From assembly GCA_965212245.1 (NCBI GenBank), contig OZ243107.1:3472001-3536000 (forward strand): DNA of 64,000 nt. Direction: 5' to 3'. Origin of the DNA: CAKZNE01 sp040222435. Its GTDB lineage: Bacteria > Bacteroidota > Bacteroidia > Flavobacteriales > Schleiferiaceae. Both the position numbers and the translations under genes were made by a program. The notes below the pieces were generated by a model that was not told where the DNA came from, searched no databases, and saw only the letters and a program-made list of their open reading frames with translations. Positions 26,870 through 35,900 of this stretch are shown here, one piece after another. How positions within the stretch are numbered: the stretch's first letter is position 1; each line of letters opens with the position of its first letter.

Positions 26870-27301
26870 GCTACCTCTTGTAAAAACTGGCTGCGTAAAG
26901 GATCAGACGCCAAGAGTACCGGTGCTACCAAAGTAAATATAGCTCTTACCGACACGGGTACGTAGTTAGCCAACACATGGTCAATTTGATACAGCAGACA
27001 CTGTTTGGCAGCCGGCCTGCGCAACCAGTTCCATTTAGTTTAGCCATGGCTGCATCATGGTCAAAATAGTACATAAAAGCCCGTATGACCAAGAGAATAT
27101 TCACCCACTTTTGAGGGGCTGTCGTGTACTAGTCCAGAACTGAAAAAGGTTCAGTTGATGTATTGAGGTTTAAAAGGGTATTTCCATATCTACAGTATCA
27201 AGGACAATTGTCATGACCGGGAAGGGTTGATTTCTAACTTGAGTTCAGTTAAAAGCAAAAGAAGGTGAAACGTTTTTTTCATAGTTTGACATTCTCAGTT
27301 T
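26870..27301. other. Non-coding stretch inside the repeat-flanked insertion
   Basis: No credible gene is visible. A 67-codon minus-strand frame (26821-27024) has no recognisable features and overlaps the repeat. Positions 27140-27175 (CTGAAAAAGGTT, a 15-base gap, GGTTTAAAA) resemble 28398-28432 and may be a decayed insertion-sequence end. The rest looks like degenerate DNA. Confidence 0.4.
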
Positions 27302-27700
27302 TTAGTGTTTCTGGTACAATCGCCAAGCTTCATGCAGTTTTTGCCTGGAGATTTTTAAATTATATGCTCCAACTGTGGATAAAGTAATCCCTGTTATAAA
27401 CCCCACCAGAGGCAGTGCTTGCTCTAATTGTGTAGTCCTCCCCATGTCTTTAATTAGATATGCATATGTTCCACCCAACAAGAAAAGACCACTTGCTATA
27501 AAACAGCCCGTACCCCAATTTTTGGCTTTTTTGGAGGCCAGAGCCAACTGGTAATACTCAGTGTTTTCATCGGTAGCCAATAAAATCTTACGTATTTCCT
27601 TACGGGAGTAATCTTCATATTCTTTTTCGGCCGGGCTGTACTGTGCTATAGCATTAAAGCCGAACAGGATAAAAATCATGCTTAAAAAAGAGGTGTTCAT
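27302..27700 (-). CDS. Hypothetical exported membrane protein in the insertion
   Basis: A 132-residue protein of unknown function. It has a signal peptide (MNTSFLSMIFILFGFNAIAQ), a charged segment (KEYEDYSRKEIRKILLATDE) and two hydrophobic helices (FIASGLFLLGGTYAYLI and LPLVGFITGITLSTVGAYNL). The layout suggests a small envelope protein. It lies 17 bp downstream of the next minus-strand ORF and is probably co-transcribed with it. Both are inside the repeat-flanked segment, so they were probably acquired with it. Confidence 0.55.
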   Translation of the reverse strand: MNTSFLSMIFILFGFNAIAQYSPAEKEYEDYSRKEIRKILLATDENTEYYQLALASKKAKNWGTGCFIASGLFLLGGTYAYLIKDMGRTTQLEQALPLVGFITGITLSTVGAYNLKISRQKLHEAWRLYQKH

Positions 27701-27717
27701 AGTTTATTTATTCAGGG

Positions 27718-27984
27718 TTAATATTTTTTAGGCCGTACAATGCCTATCATATGACTCCACACTAATTCTACAGATATGGCTTGCCTGATTACTAAAAACT
27801 CAGGACCGAATGACATTCCATACGCTCTACCATAAGGGAATCCTATTTTAGGATATAAGGTAAAAGTCAGGGGGTTGATATAGCGGTACAGATCTGCGTA
27901 CAAGTAAGCCTTTTTAAAAAGCTGCCCTTTCAGCGAGTTTAAGCTGCCGGTAAAAAGAACTAAAACAACTATATTCCGAAGCAT
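27718..27984 (-). CDS. Hypothetical exported protein in the insertion
   Basis: An 88-residue protein starting at ATG 27984 (an upstream TTG at 28014 is less likely because the ATG gives a clean signal peptide, MLRNIVVLVLFTGSLNSLKGQ). The mature part has aromatic, strand-like patterns (YRYINPLTFTLYPKIGFPYG, FGPEFLVIRQAISVELVW) that resemble part of an outer-membrane barrel, but it is short and could be a fragment. Function unknown. Confidence 0.5.
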   Translation of the reverse strand: MLRNIVVLVLFTGSLNSLKGQLFKKAYLYADLYRYINPLTFTLYPKIGFPYGRAYGMSFGPEFLVIRQAISVELVWSHMIGIVRPKKY

Positions 27985-28124
27985 GACTATTACGTTGTAA
28001 ATTCTACTAGCCAAAATTAAGAGGACGAAAGCCTTTATTTTTGACGATTGGGGACACTCCCCAAAAAAACTTTGTGACGATTTGAAACAAAAAAAGCTAA
28101 AAAAATAATAGTAAGTTCGTTAGT

Positions 28125-28406
28125 ATGGATATTCATAATTGGGTTTTTGAGAAGTTGAAAAGTAACCTCCCGGCTAAAACCAGCCTGGCCAAAGCCATTA
28201 GCCAGGTTCTGGATCTTAATATCACTAATTGCTATAAACGCCTACGCGGTGAGGTAAGCCTGAATGCTAAGGGACTGATGCAATTGCTGATATATTTTGA
28301 TATATCGCTGGACGAATACAAAGGCTTTAGCAGTAAATATCACCACACGAGCAGGCAACGCCCGGATTTTATTAAGGATAGTAAGTCTTGTTCCGTCCTG
28401 AAATAG
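28125..28406 (+). pseudogene. Truncated helix-turn-helix regulator
   Basis: A 93-codon frame that looks like only the N-terminal DNA-binding part of a Bacteroidota regulator. MDIHNWVFEKLKSNLPAKTS is followed by KAISQVLDLNITNCYKRLRG, an XRE-like helix-turn-helix in which an arginine-rich RLRG usually ends the recognition helix, then FDISLDEYKGF. Full proteins of this kind, as I recall them, run to about 250-280 residues. Here the sequence turns to unrelated residues after about position 70 and stops, close to the IS-like segment before repeat copy B. It is probably broken by the insertion event. Confidence 0.5.
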
Positions 28407-28484
28407 GTTGACACCCCGTTTGGGGTTTAAAAACTCATGGCACAAAAGAATCAGATAATCAAAGGTGAGGGCGGCTTACCGATG
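28398..28484 (+). mobile_element. Possible insertion-sequence end
   Basis: CTGAAATAGGTT, 14 bases, then GGTTTAAAA and an ATG starting MAQKNQIIKGEGG. The layout, with GTTGACA promoter-like bases before a short ORF, is reminiscent of IS terminal leaders, and a related copy lies at 27140-27175. The ORF runs directly into repeat copy B. No complete transposase is present. Confidence 0.3.
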
Positions 28485-28646
28485 ATTTTATACCGCAATG
28501 TAATTGCCGGTACCAGTAATATGGTTCAGCCCAACTATTTGGAAAACCTTAATACTGTGCTAAATTCGCCTATGCAAAATAATATCTCCATCCGCCTGAC
28601 GTATTTCCTGGATTACAATTCACTTCGCAAAGGTTTTAGTTTATGA
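28437..28646 (+). pseudogene. Duplicated 3' fragment of the DUF5916 gene
   Basis: From codon 17 on, this 69-codon frame repeats the last 53 codons of the DUF5916 gene (NVIAGTSNMVQPNYLENL onwards), preceded by 16 unrelated codons from the IS-like segment. It ends in KGFSL and its stop overlaps the LolD-like ATG as ATGA. This is probably the original junction of the two genes, now cut off from the body of the gene by the 1.6-kb insertion. Confidence 0.75.
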
Positions 28647-28661
28647 TACAAGCGCAGGGCA
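28485..28661 (+). repeat. 177-bp direct repeat, copy B
   Basis: Second copy, 1792 bp after copy A, with about six substitutions and no indels. It retains the ATG and first six codons of the LolD-like gene. Confidence 0.95.
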
Positions 28662-29296
28662 TTGAAAAACATTATGGTGAGCTACAGGTACTTAAAGGCG
28701 TAAACTTTGAAGCCCAAGAGGCGGAAATTGTTACCATTGTAGGCGCCTCCGGAGCCGGTAAAACCACTTTTTTACAAATATTAGGCACCCTTGAAAATCC
28801 GGATAAAGGCGCACTCTTGTTTAAGGGGGAAAATATTTTACAGCGCTCTTCTAAAAACCTCGCCCGGTTCAGAAATGAACACATTGGTTTTATTTTCCAG
28901 TTCCATCACCTGTTACCAGAGTTTACCGCTTTGGAAAATGTTTGTATTCCGGCCTATATCGGAAAACGAAACAAAACGGAAGTAGAGAAAAGAGCGGCTG
29001 AACTACTGGATTTTTTGGGACTCTCCGATCGTATAACCCATAAACCTTCGCAAATGTCCGGGGGAGAGCAACAACGTGTAGCTGTGGCCAGGGCACTCAT
29101 TAATAATCCCGATATGATATTAGCCGATGAACCTACCGGAAATCTGGATTCTAAAAATGCGGATGAGATGCACCGCCTTTTCTTTAAACTGCGGGAAGAA
29201 TTTAAAAGCACCTTTATTGTAATTACCCACAACAAAGAACTGGCTGCCTTGGGAGACCGTCAGTTAACCATGGCAGATGGAGTACTGCTGGACTAA
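28643..29296 (+). CDS. LolD/MacB-type ABC transporter ATPase
   Basis: A 217-residue cytoplasmic ATPase of the LolD family, which powers release of lipoproteins from the inner membrane, or of the closely related MacB/FtsE group. Motifs: GASGAGKTTFLQILGTLE (Walker A, near residue 36), FIFQFHHLLPEFTALENV (Q-loop with the LolD-like HHLLPEFTALENV), MSGGEQQRVAVARAL (signature), MILADEPTGNLD (Walker B) and the switch H in VITHN. No LolC/LolE permease is next to it. The start codon overlaps the duplicated DUF5916 tail. Confidence 0.88.
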   Translation: MIQAQGIEKHYGELQVLKGVNFEAQEAEIVTIVGASGAGKTTFLQILGTLENPDKGALLFKGENILQRSSKNLARFRNEHIGFIFQFHHLLPEFTALENVCIPAYIGKRNKTEVEKRAAELLDFLGLSDRITHKPSQMSGGEQQRVAVARALINNPDMILADEPTGNLDSKNADEMHRLFFKLREEFKSTFIVITHNKELAALGDRQLTMADGVLLD

Positions 29297-29317
29297 ACCT
29301 CTTTCGAAGATTCCCCT

Positions 29318-29325
29318 TATTTTTG
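29318..29325 (+). promoter_or_regulatory. TAnnTTTG -7 box for the KDO operon
   Basis: TATTTTTG lies 18 bp before the ATG of the isomerase gene at 29344. Confidence 0.35.
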
Positions 29326-29343
29326 CCGGGCAAATAACAACTC

Positions 29344-29943
29344 ATGGTAACATCCCGTATTCAGGAGATTATTGAACAGGAAATTAAAGCAATCCGTAAT
29401 ATTCCCATTGATGGTATCATTCAGGATGCTATAGACCTCATCTACCAACAGGTACATCAAAAAAATGGTAAAGTGGTAGTAAGCGGCATGGGTAAAGCCG
29501 GTCAAATAGGTGTAAACATTGCCACTACCCTGAGCAGCACCGGAACTCCCGCAGTTTTTTTACACCCTGCGGAAGCCCAACACGGTGACCTGGGTATTGT
29601 ACAGTCCAATGACGTCATGTTCCTGATCTCCAATTCCGGAAAAACCCGTGAGATTATTGAGATGGAATACTTGGTGAAAAAGCTGCACCCCGAAATGAAG
29701 ATCATTGGCCTGACCGGTAATCCGGAAGGTGAACTGGCTGGTTTTAGTGATGTGGTATTGAGCACCGGTAATCCTAAAGAAATATGTCCACTGGGCCTTA
29801 CGCCTACTACTTCAACTACCGTAATGACCGTGGTAGGTGATGTGTTGGTTGTAATGCTGATGGAGAAAATAGGTTTTAGTAAAGAGGAATATGCCAAACG
29901 CCACCATAGTGGTTATTTAGGCCACAGAGCGCGTACCGAATAA
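29344..29943 (+). CDS. Arabinose-5-phosphate isomerase (KpsF/GutQ-type SIS protein)
   Basis: A 199-residue sugar isomerase converting ribulose-5-phosphate to arabinose-5-phosphate, the first step of KDO synthesis for lipopolysaccharide. The SIS core is clear: VVVSGMGKAGQIGVNIATTL (residues 41-60), SNSGKTREI near 99, and CPLGLTPTTSTTVMTVVGD with the catalytic region. KdsD of E. coli has two C-terminal CBS domains (328 residues); they are missing here, as in short Bacteroidota forms. It is followed by kdsA and kdsC, which strongly supports the role. Confidence 0.85.
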   Translation: MVTSRIQEIIEQEIKAIRNIPIDGIIQDAIDLIYQQVHQKNGKVVVSGMGKAGQIGVNIATTLSSTGTPAVFLHPAEAQHGDLGIVQSNDVMFLISNSGKTREIIEMEYLVKKLHPEMKIIGLTGNPEGELAGFSDVVLSTGNPKEICPLGLTPTTSTTVMTVVGDVLVVMLMEKIGFSKEEYAKRHHSGYLGHRARTE

Positions 29944-29986
29944 ATAAGGTACCTGTAACTTTAAACTTGAGATCTTTACATAATTA

Positions 29987-30766
29987 ATGGAAAAATTCAC
30001 CCTTATAGCTGGCCCCTGTGCCATTGAAAACGATACTACGCCCTTTGAAATAGCCCGAAGGGTAAAGGAAGTTTGCGATAAACTGGATATACGCTTCATC
30101 TTCAAAGGCAGTTACCGCAAGGCCAACCGCTCACGACTGGACAGCTTTACCGGTATTGGTGATGAAAAAGCCCTGGAGATACTACAAGCCGTAGGTAAAG
30201 AGTTGGGCGTAGAAACCATTACTGATGTGCACGAAAGCCATGAACCAGCCACCGTGGCCAAATACGTAGATCACATTCAGATACCGGCTTTCCTGTGTCG
30301 CCAGACAGAGCTGCTTCTGGCAGCCGGAGAAACCGGTAAAGGCGTAAATATTAAAAAAGGACAATTCCTTTCCCCGGAAGCCATGAAATTTCCGGTAGAA
30401 AAGGTACAGTCAACCGGTAACCCAAACGTTTGGGTTTGTGAGCGCGGTGTTTCCTTTGGGTATTCTGACCTTATTGTAGATGCTACTGCCATTCACCGAT
30501 TGAAACAGCTTGGAGTGCCTGTAATTATGGATTGTACACACTCTGTACAAAAACCCAATAAAACAGAAGGCGTAACCGGAGGTGACCCAAGCCTGATCGA
30601 AACCATTGCTCTTTCAGCCATGGCTACCGGTGCGGACGGTTTCTTTATTGAAACCCACCCGGATCCTAAATCGGCTAAAAGCGACCCACACACTATGCTT
30701 CAACTGGATAAACTGGAAGGCATACTCACCAAAGCCATGAATATCCGAAAAGCACTCTATGCATAA
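29987..30766 (+). CDS. kdsA: 3-deoxy-8-phosphooctulonate synthase
   Basis: KdsA condenses arabinose-5-phosphate with phosphoenolpyruvate to KDO-8-phosphate in the cytoplasm. The 259-residue length is usual. Signatures: FTLIAGPCAIENDTT at the N-terminus, FIFKGSYRKANRSR near 36-49, QIPAFLCRQTELL near 93, and VIMDCTHSVQKP and FFIETHPDPKSAKSDPH in the second half. The barrel is complete. Its end overlaps the kdsC start by 8 bp, so the enzymes are made together. Confidence 0.97.
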   Translation: MEKFTLIAGPCAIENDTTPFEIARRVKEVCDKLDIRFIFKGSYRKANRSRLDSFTGIGDEKALEILQAVGKELGVETITDVHESHEPATVAKYVDHIQIPAFLCRQTELLLAAGETGKGVNIKKGQFLSPEAMKFPVEKVQSTGNPNVWVCERGVSFGYSDLIVDATAIHRLKQLGVPVIMDCTHSVQKPNKTEGVTGGDPSLIETIALSAMATGADGFFIETHPDPKSAKSDPHTMLQLDKLEGILTKAMNIRKALYA

Positions 30767-31394
30767 GCTCATCACCAATCTGCAAAAGCTTAAGGAATTA
30801 GGAGTCATTGAAGCTTATCCTGAAAGCCCCGACCTGGAATACGTGGTTTCCCTGGCAGAGGACCTGGAAATTACTATGGACCAGCTTATTTACGAAGAAG
30901 TGGTTGCAGACGAGCTCCACCAGCGCATCAGTCAGATCAAAATGCTGGTGATGGACTGTGACGGGGTGCTGACCGATGGCGGTATGTACTTTACCAAGAA
31001 TGGTGATGAGATCAAACGTTTTAATGCTAAAGATGGCCTGGGTATTAAAACCCTTATGAAAGCAGGTATCCATACCGGCATCATAAGTGCCGGAATAAGC
31101 ACCGGTCTGGTGGAAAAACGTGCCGAAATGCTGGGAATTCCGCATGTATATGTGGGTAAAGAGCCTAAGCTCGGTATTTTAGAGGGCTGGCTAAAGAAAT
31201 TAAGTCTTTCCATAGACCAGATCGCCTACGTGGGTGATGACCTTACGGACTTACCTATACTCGAAAAGGCGGGCTTGGCAGTATGCCCTTCCGATGCTGC
31301 GCTTGCCGTACGTGGGCAATGCGATATTATACTTGAAACTGCCGGTGGTGCCGGCTGTATTCGTGAACTGGTAGACCAATATTTATTAAACTGA
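30759..31394 (+). CDS. KDO-8-phosphate phosphatase (KdsC-like HAD enzyme)
   Basis: A HAD-family phosphatase that removes phosphate from KDO-8-phosphate. Motif I is MDCDGVLTDGG near residue 65, motif II is in GIISAGISTGL, the lysine is in VGKEPKLG, and motif IV is VGDDLTDLP. Compared with KdsC of other bacteria (about 170-190 residues), the protein has an extra N-terminal helical segment of some 50 residues (KLKELGVIEAYPESPDLEYV), so the product is 211 residues. The overlap with kdsA fixes the start and shows that the extension is translated unless a later start is used. Function follows from the operon. Confidence 0.88.
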   Translation: MHKLITNLQKLKELGVIEAYPESPDLEYVVSLAEDLEITMDQLIYEEVVADELHQRISQIKMLVMDCDGVLTDGGMYFTKNGDEIKRFNAKDGLGIKTLMKAGIHTGIISAGISTGLVEKRAEMLGIPHVYVGKEPKLGILEGWLKKLSLSIDQIAYVGDDLTDLPILEKAGLAVCPSDAALAVRGQCDIILETAGGAGCIRELVDQYLLN

Positions 31395-31395
31395 A

Positions 31396-31695
31396 ATGTC
31401 AGAACTCTCCATAACAGATAATACCAACGCCAAACGATATGAGATGCCTGTGAAAAATGGCATGGCATATATTGAGTACATTAAAGCGCAAGACAAAATT
31501 TACCTTACACATACTGAAGTACCACGTTCAGCCGAAGGACAGGGAATAGGCTCGAAGTTAATAGGGTTGGTGCTTAAAGATATTGATAAGCAAAAGCTGA
31601 CTTTAATACCGCTTTGTCCCTTTGTAGTGCACTTTTTAAAAGAACACCCAGAATGGACCAAACTGGTGATGAAGGGCATTAACCTGGAGGATTAG
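31396..31695 (+). CDS. Small GNAT-like acetyltransferase (YidJ type)
   Basis: A 99-residue member of the short N-acetyltransferase-like group (COG2388). The acetyl-CoA loop is visible as VPRSAEGQGIGSKLIGLVLKD at residues 48-68, and LIPLCPFVVHFLKEHPEW follows near 76-93. These proteins resemble the C-terminal half of GNAT enzymes; their targets are unknown. It starts one base after the kdsC stop and so is probably the last gene of the KDO operon, though no link to KDO is implied. Confidence 0.85.
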   Translation: MSELSITDNTNAKRYEMPVKNGMAYIEYIKAQDKIYLTHTEVPRSAEGQGIGSKLIGLVLKDIDKQKLTLIPLCPFVVHFLKEHPEWTKLVMKGINLED

Positions 31696-31869
31696 AAAGA
31701 TTTCCGGGAAAGGGATGTTTATTCTTTAATAGTTTTCTTCACGGTGTAGAAATTACCTGCGTCCTCTGCCCTGCTTTCAAGTTTAATGATCGGTACCAGC
31801 TTGGAAATTATGGTTCATATCTCCAAACAATACCCCATTAATACAGTTAAATATTCAAAAAATACACCT

Positions 31870-32304
31870 ATGAATATATTTGAATCACTGCGTGAAGATC
31901 ACCAGAAGCAACGCACTTTAGTAGACATATTGGTGAAAACGCATGGCGATAGCGAAGGCCGGGATGAGATCTTTAAGAAGTTGAAGCATGAGCTGGAGAT
32001 ACATGCCAATGCAGAAGAAAGGTATTTTTATAAACCACTTATTGATAGCGATTTGACGCAGGAAAAAGCCCGCCACAGCATTGCCGAACATAATGAAATG
32101 GATGAGCTGGTTGAAGAGCTTGAAAACACTGATTATAGTTCTCCCCATTGGGTAGCGGTGGCCAAAAAGTTGCATGAGCAGGTTCATCATCACCTGGATG
32201 AAGAAGAACAGGAGGTTTTTCAACTAGCCGGTAAAGCCCTTAATGAAACCCAAAAAAATACTTTAGGACAGAATTACCGCAAGGCTATGGCAGTAAACCG
32301 ATGA
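31870..32304 (+). CDS. Hemerythrin HHE-domain protein
   Basis: A 144-residue four-helix protein of the HHE cation-binding group. It starts at ATG 31870, because the 28 codons upstream in frame look unlike protein. The iron ligands are spaced along the helices: LREDHQKQR near 6, HELEIHANAEERYFY near 46, HSIAEHNEMDELVEEL near 77, and EQVHHHLDEEEQEVF near 111. Bacterial HHE proteins bind a di-iron centre and sense or store oxygen, NO or iron. It overlaps the dipeptidase gene by 4 bp. Confidence 0.88.
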   Translation: MNIFESLREDHQKQRTLVDILVKTHGDSEGRDEIFKKLKHELEIHANAEERYFYKPLIDSDLTQEKARHSIAEHNEMDELVEELENTDYSSPHWVAVAKKLHEQVHHHLDEEEQEVFQLAGKALNETQKNTLGQNYRKAMAVNR

Positions 32305-32978
32305 AAAAATTACTTTTTCTGTTGCTGGCCGGTTTTACAAGCCCTGTTCCTGAGCAGGAAACAACTCTTCCGGAAGGATTTGTCAATGTAAGCGATCATA
32401 TCCCTACCGCTTTGATAGAGTTACGCTATACTTCCAAAAACAACTTTATGGGCAGGCCGGTAAACGGCTATCAGTCGCGCAAGTGCGTACTCACTCATCA
32501 AGCCACTCAGGCGCTTAAGGCTGTTCAGGAAGAACTGGCTTTACAAAAAATGGGAATTAAAATTTTTGATGCTTATCGCCCGCAAAGGGCTGTTGACCAT
32601 TTTACAGAGTGGGCCAAAGATCTTTCGGACACAGCCATGAAATCTTCCTACTATCCCAAGGTAAAGAAGTCGCAGCTTTTTGAAAAAGGTTACATCGCAG
32701 CCCGGTCCAGCCATAGCCGGGGCAGTACCGTAGATGTGACCCTGGTTTACCTGGAAGACGGAAAGGAAGTGGATATGGGCACACCCTATGATTATTTCAG
32801 TCCGGTATCATGGCCCACCCATACCGCATCTATAAGCCCGGCACAGTTTAATAACCGAATGCTGTTACAAAAGCTTATGCAGAAATATGGGTTTTTGCAC
32901 CTCCCTACCGAATGGTGGCATTTTACATTGAATAAGGAACCTTTTCCCAATACCTATTTTGACTTTGTGGTGCGTTGA
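32301..32978 (+). CDS. D-alanyl-D-alanine dipeptidase (VanX/DdpX, M15D)
   Basis: A 225-residue zinc peptidase that splits D-Ala-D-Ala. The N-terminus has a signal peptide (MKKLLFLLLAGFTSPV), so it acts in the periplasm on cell-wall precursors or fragments rather than in vancomycin resistance, where VanX is cytoplasmic. The zinc site is visible in SSHSRGSTVDVTL (near 137-149, His and Asp ligands) and EWWHF near residue 201 (Glu catalytic, His ligand). IKIFDAYRPQRAV near 94 is the usual M15 loop. It overlaps the hemerythrin gene, and a sensor kinase gene converges on it immediately downstream. Confidence 0.9.
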   Translation: MKKLLFLLLAGFTSPVPEQETTLPEGFVNVSDHIPTALIELRYTSKNNFMGRPVNGYQSRKCVLTHQATQALKAVQEELALQKMGIKIFDAYRPQRAVDHFTEWAKDLSDTAMKSSYYPKVKKSQLFEKGYIAARSSHSRGSTVDVTLVYLEDGKEVDMGTPYDYFSPVSWPTHTASISPAQFNNRMLLQKLMQKYGFLHLPTEWWHFTLNKEPFPNTYFDFVVR

Positions 32979-35900
32979 TCATATATAATATTCCTCCTTA
33001 TTGGGCACATATACCTTAACCGTAGTACCAGGGTTTTCAGCTCTGGTATGAACCGCAGGGTTAATGTCAATTTTCATTTTATTCTTTTTAGACATATTCA
33101 CCAATTCAATCCTCTGGTAGGTAGACCTTAATCCAAAAGACTGATGGCTCTCAGTGCTTTTCTTCTTAGTCCGGTAACCTACTCCGTTGTCTCTTACTTC
33201 TACCACCATAAAGTCATTTTCAAAATAGGCCCGTATTTTTATTTCTCCCTCAGAACAGCCTTTACCCAATAAGCCGTGTTTAAGAGCATTTTCTACCAGC
33301 GGTTGTATTAAGAGAGGAGGAATTCCAATTGTATCAGCAGGAACCTCCGTGGAAGTTTCAATGCTAAACTTCAAACTTTCATTAAAACGTATGAATTCAA
33401 GCCCCAGATAGTTATTGAGCAGTTCAAACTCCTCGGCCAGGCTCACCAGTTCTTTTTGAGAAAGGTCCAGAACCTGGCGCATAAGGCGGGCAAAAAGTGC
33501 AATATGATCGGCTGCATTCTCACTTTCATTATTAAAAACCATCTGCTGGATAGAACTCATGGCGTTAAAAATAAAATGAGGGTTCATCTGTGCCCGTAAT
33601 GCACTCTGCTGGTAACGCAGTTTATCAATTTCCAGTTGTGAACGTTTTCTTTGAGCTTTTAAACGATTGCGAAAAAGAAGAATGATCAACCCGCTTATCG
33701 TCAGCAACCCCACTAAACGGAACCACCAGGTTTCCCAAAAAGGTGGAGCTATGGTAAAGGTTAGTTTCAGAGGTTCACTATAAGGTCTGTTGCCAATCCT
33801 GGATTGCAAAATAAAGGTGTAATGACCAGGATTAAGATTGGTGAATTGGGCAAAGTTCCTAATTCCTGTTATCCATTCATCTTTAAGACCTTCCAGCTTA
33901 TATCGATAATTGATATATTGCTTACCGTTGGTATAGAAAATGCCGGTGAAGTCAATTTGAAGAAAATTTTCATCGTATTCCACTTCATAGTGACGGGCTG
34001 GTTCTCTCTTATGTCCGTTAATGAAGACATCCTCTATAAACGTTTTAGGACCAGACCTATAGGTGTCTAATTCATTTTCCACCGCCAAAAATAGTCCGTT
34101 TGGGGAGCCTATAAACAAGGAGTCTCCCCATATAAAGGAGGAGTTAAAAATGCTTCGGGCTATAGAAGTACTTACATTATAATTTATGGACCCTGAAAGA
34201 CTATCCCCCTCATACAGTTGATGTACCAGACCTTCACAACACGTGGGAAACCAAAGACCATTATCCGGATCATTAAAAGCATAGTGCCCGGAGATTTCAG
34301 AAACCGAATGAAAATTATTTTTAGAATCTATGTACCCCCGGTTTCTATCATCATTAACCCACAAACGCCCTTGATGATAGTACAAACTATAAAATGGGGC
34401 CGACATCATGGGATAGTTATCCGTTACATCAACATACTCCCCATTCTTTATATATCCCAAACTTTTTGATGAAGCCACCCAGGTTTTACCATCCGGAGTA
34501 AAAGCAACATCCGTTAACTCCTGATTTTGAAAAAGCCGGTGGTATATAACCGAATCATTTTTGATTAAATTAAAATGGGCACCGGCTATTATGCAAAGCG
34601 TACCGGGCTCAGGATGGGGCATAATCTTTTTTATTCCCTGGGTAATATTAGCCTTTTGAAAGGCTGAACTCTCCCCCCATTTACCATTTTGCCAATAATA
34701 TAACTGTGCTCTTGCACCTCCGGCCCAAAGGCATTTGGCAATAGTGTCATAATACAGGGCCCTGTAAGACTGGTCTATTTTTTTCTTACTTAATAAGGGT
34801 GATAGTGGCAAGTGAGTGATCTTCCCGTTGCGGTTGATACGGTTAATTTCGGTGTCAGAAGCTACGTAGGCAAAACTATCCGTTGCGGCTACCACCTTTA
34901 TTCGCTCCGTCTCACCCAATCCCGGGTAGCTGGTAAACCTCCGTACCTGAGGTGCCGTTATATAGTAAATATCTTTTGAGGATTTAAACCACAAACCTTT
35001 ATCTTTATCTTCACAAACAGCTGCGGAAATCTCTCCTTCCAGATAAACCACTGGCTTTTCACCAGACACAAGAGATTCCATAGATGAAAAAAAATGAGTA
35101 CCCTCTCCCACTGTTCCCAACCATATTCCGTCATTCTCATCTACTAAAGTGTGTAAAATATTATAGTCATACACCACATGATGCTTTAGACCTTTTTCAT
35201 CAAAATGGAAGAGTTCATTATTTCCGCCACTGTAGAGGTAGCTGCTATCTCCAAACCTTTCCAATGAAGAAAGGTATAGACGATTTTTATTGTCAAAAGG
35301 CTCACTGAATATCACATTCATCTGTTCATCCAGATAATAAAAGGAATAGGGCTCCTCATTTTTTTGGCTGGCCAGGCTTGTTGAAGAAATAACGGGGGGA
35401 TGCCCCTTACGGGCTACCGCCAGCACTCCAAACAAACTATCCGAATCAGACAACTTTCTTTCCAGTTTGCCATCTTTATAAATCTTATAATAACCATAAC
35501 TCTTGGTACCCAGGTGCAGTGTACTATCCCGATCAAAATAAACAGATTCATAACTGGCCCGGTATATGAGTTTGCTAACGGTATCGTTATAGGCAAAGTC
35601 TTTTACATAGTCATTTTTTATATAACCTATCTCACCACTCAGACTGATAAGCCATGGCCGGCCAAAATCATCCTCAAAAAATTGAAGATTAAAATTCCCT
35701 GTAAAAAAGTCTGTACCAATGGTACGGTAGTGATGACCATTATATCGAATAACCTGGGCCGGATCACATATCCAGATAAAATTGTTGGTATCGCAATATA
35801 TATCGTTAATGTTTCCCATCAGGACTTCATCAAGTCCATGTATTTTTTGGATCTCAGCCTGGGTTGGGTTACTAATCTGAGCACCTAAAAAAAACGGCAG

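Noticed and set aside
26821..27024. 67-codon minus-strand frame after the DUF5916 gene
   Set aside because: It overlaps repeat copy A and has no signal, domain or promoter; treated as a chance frame.
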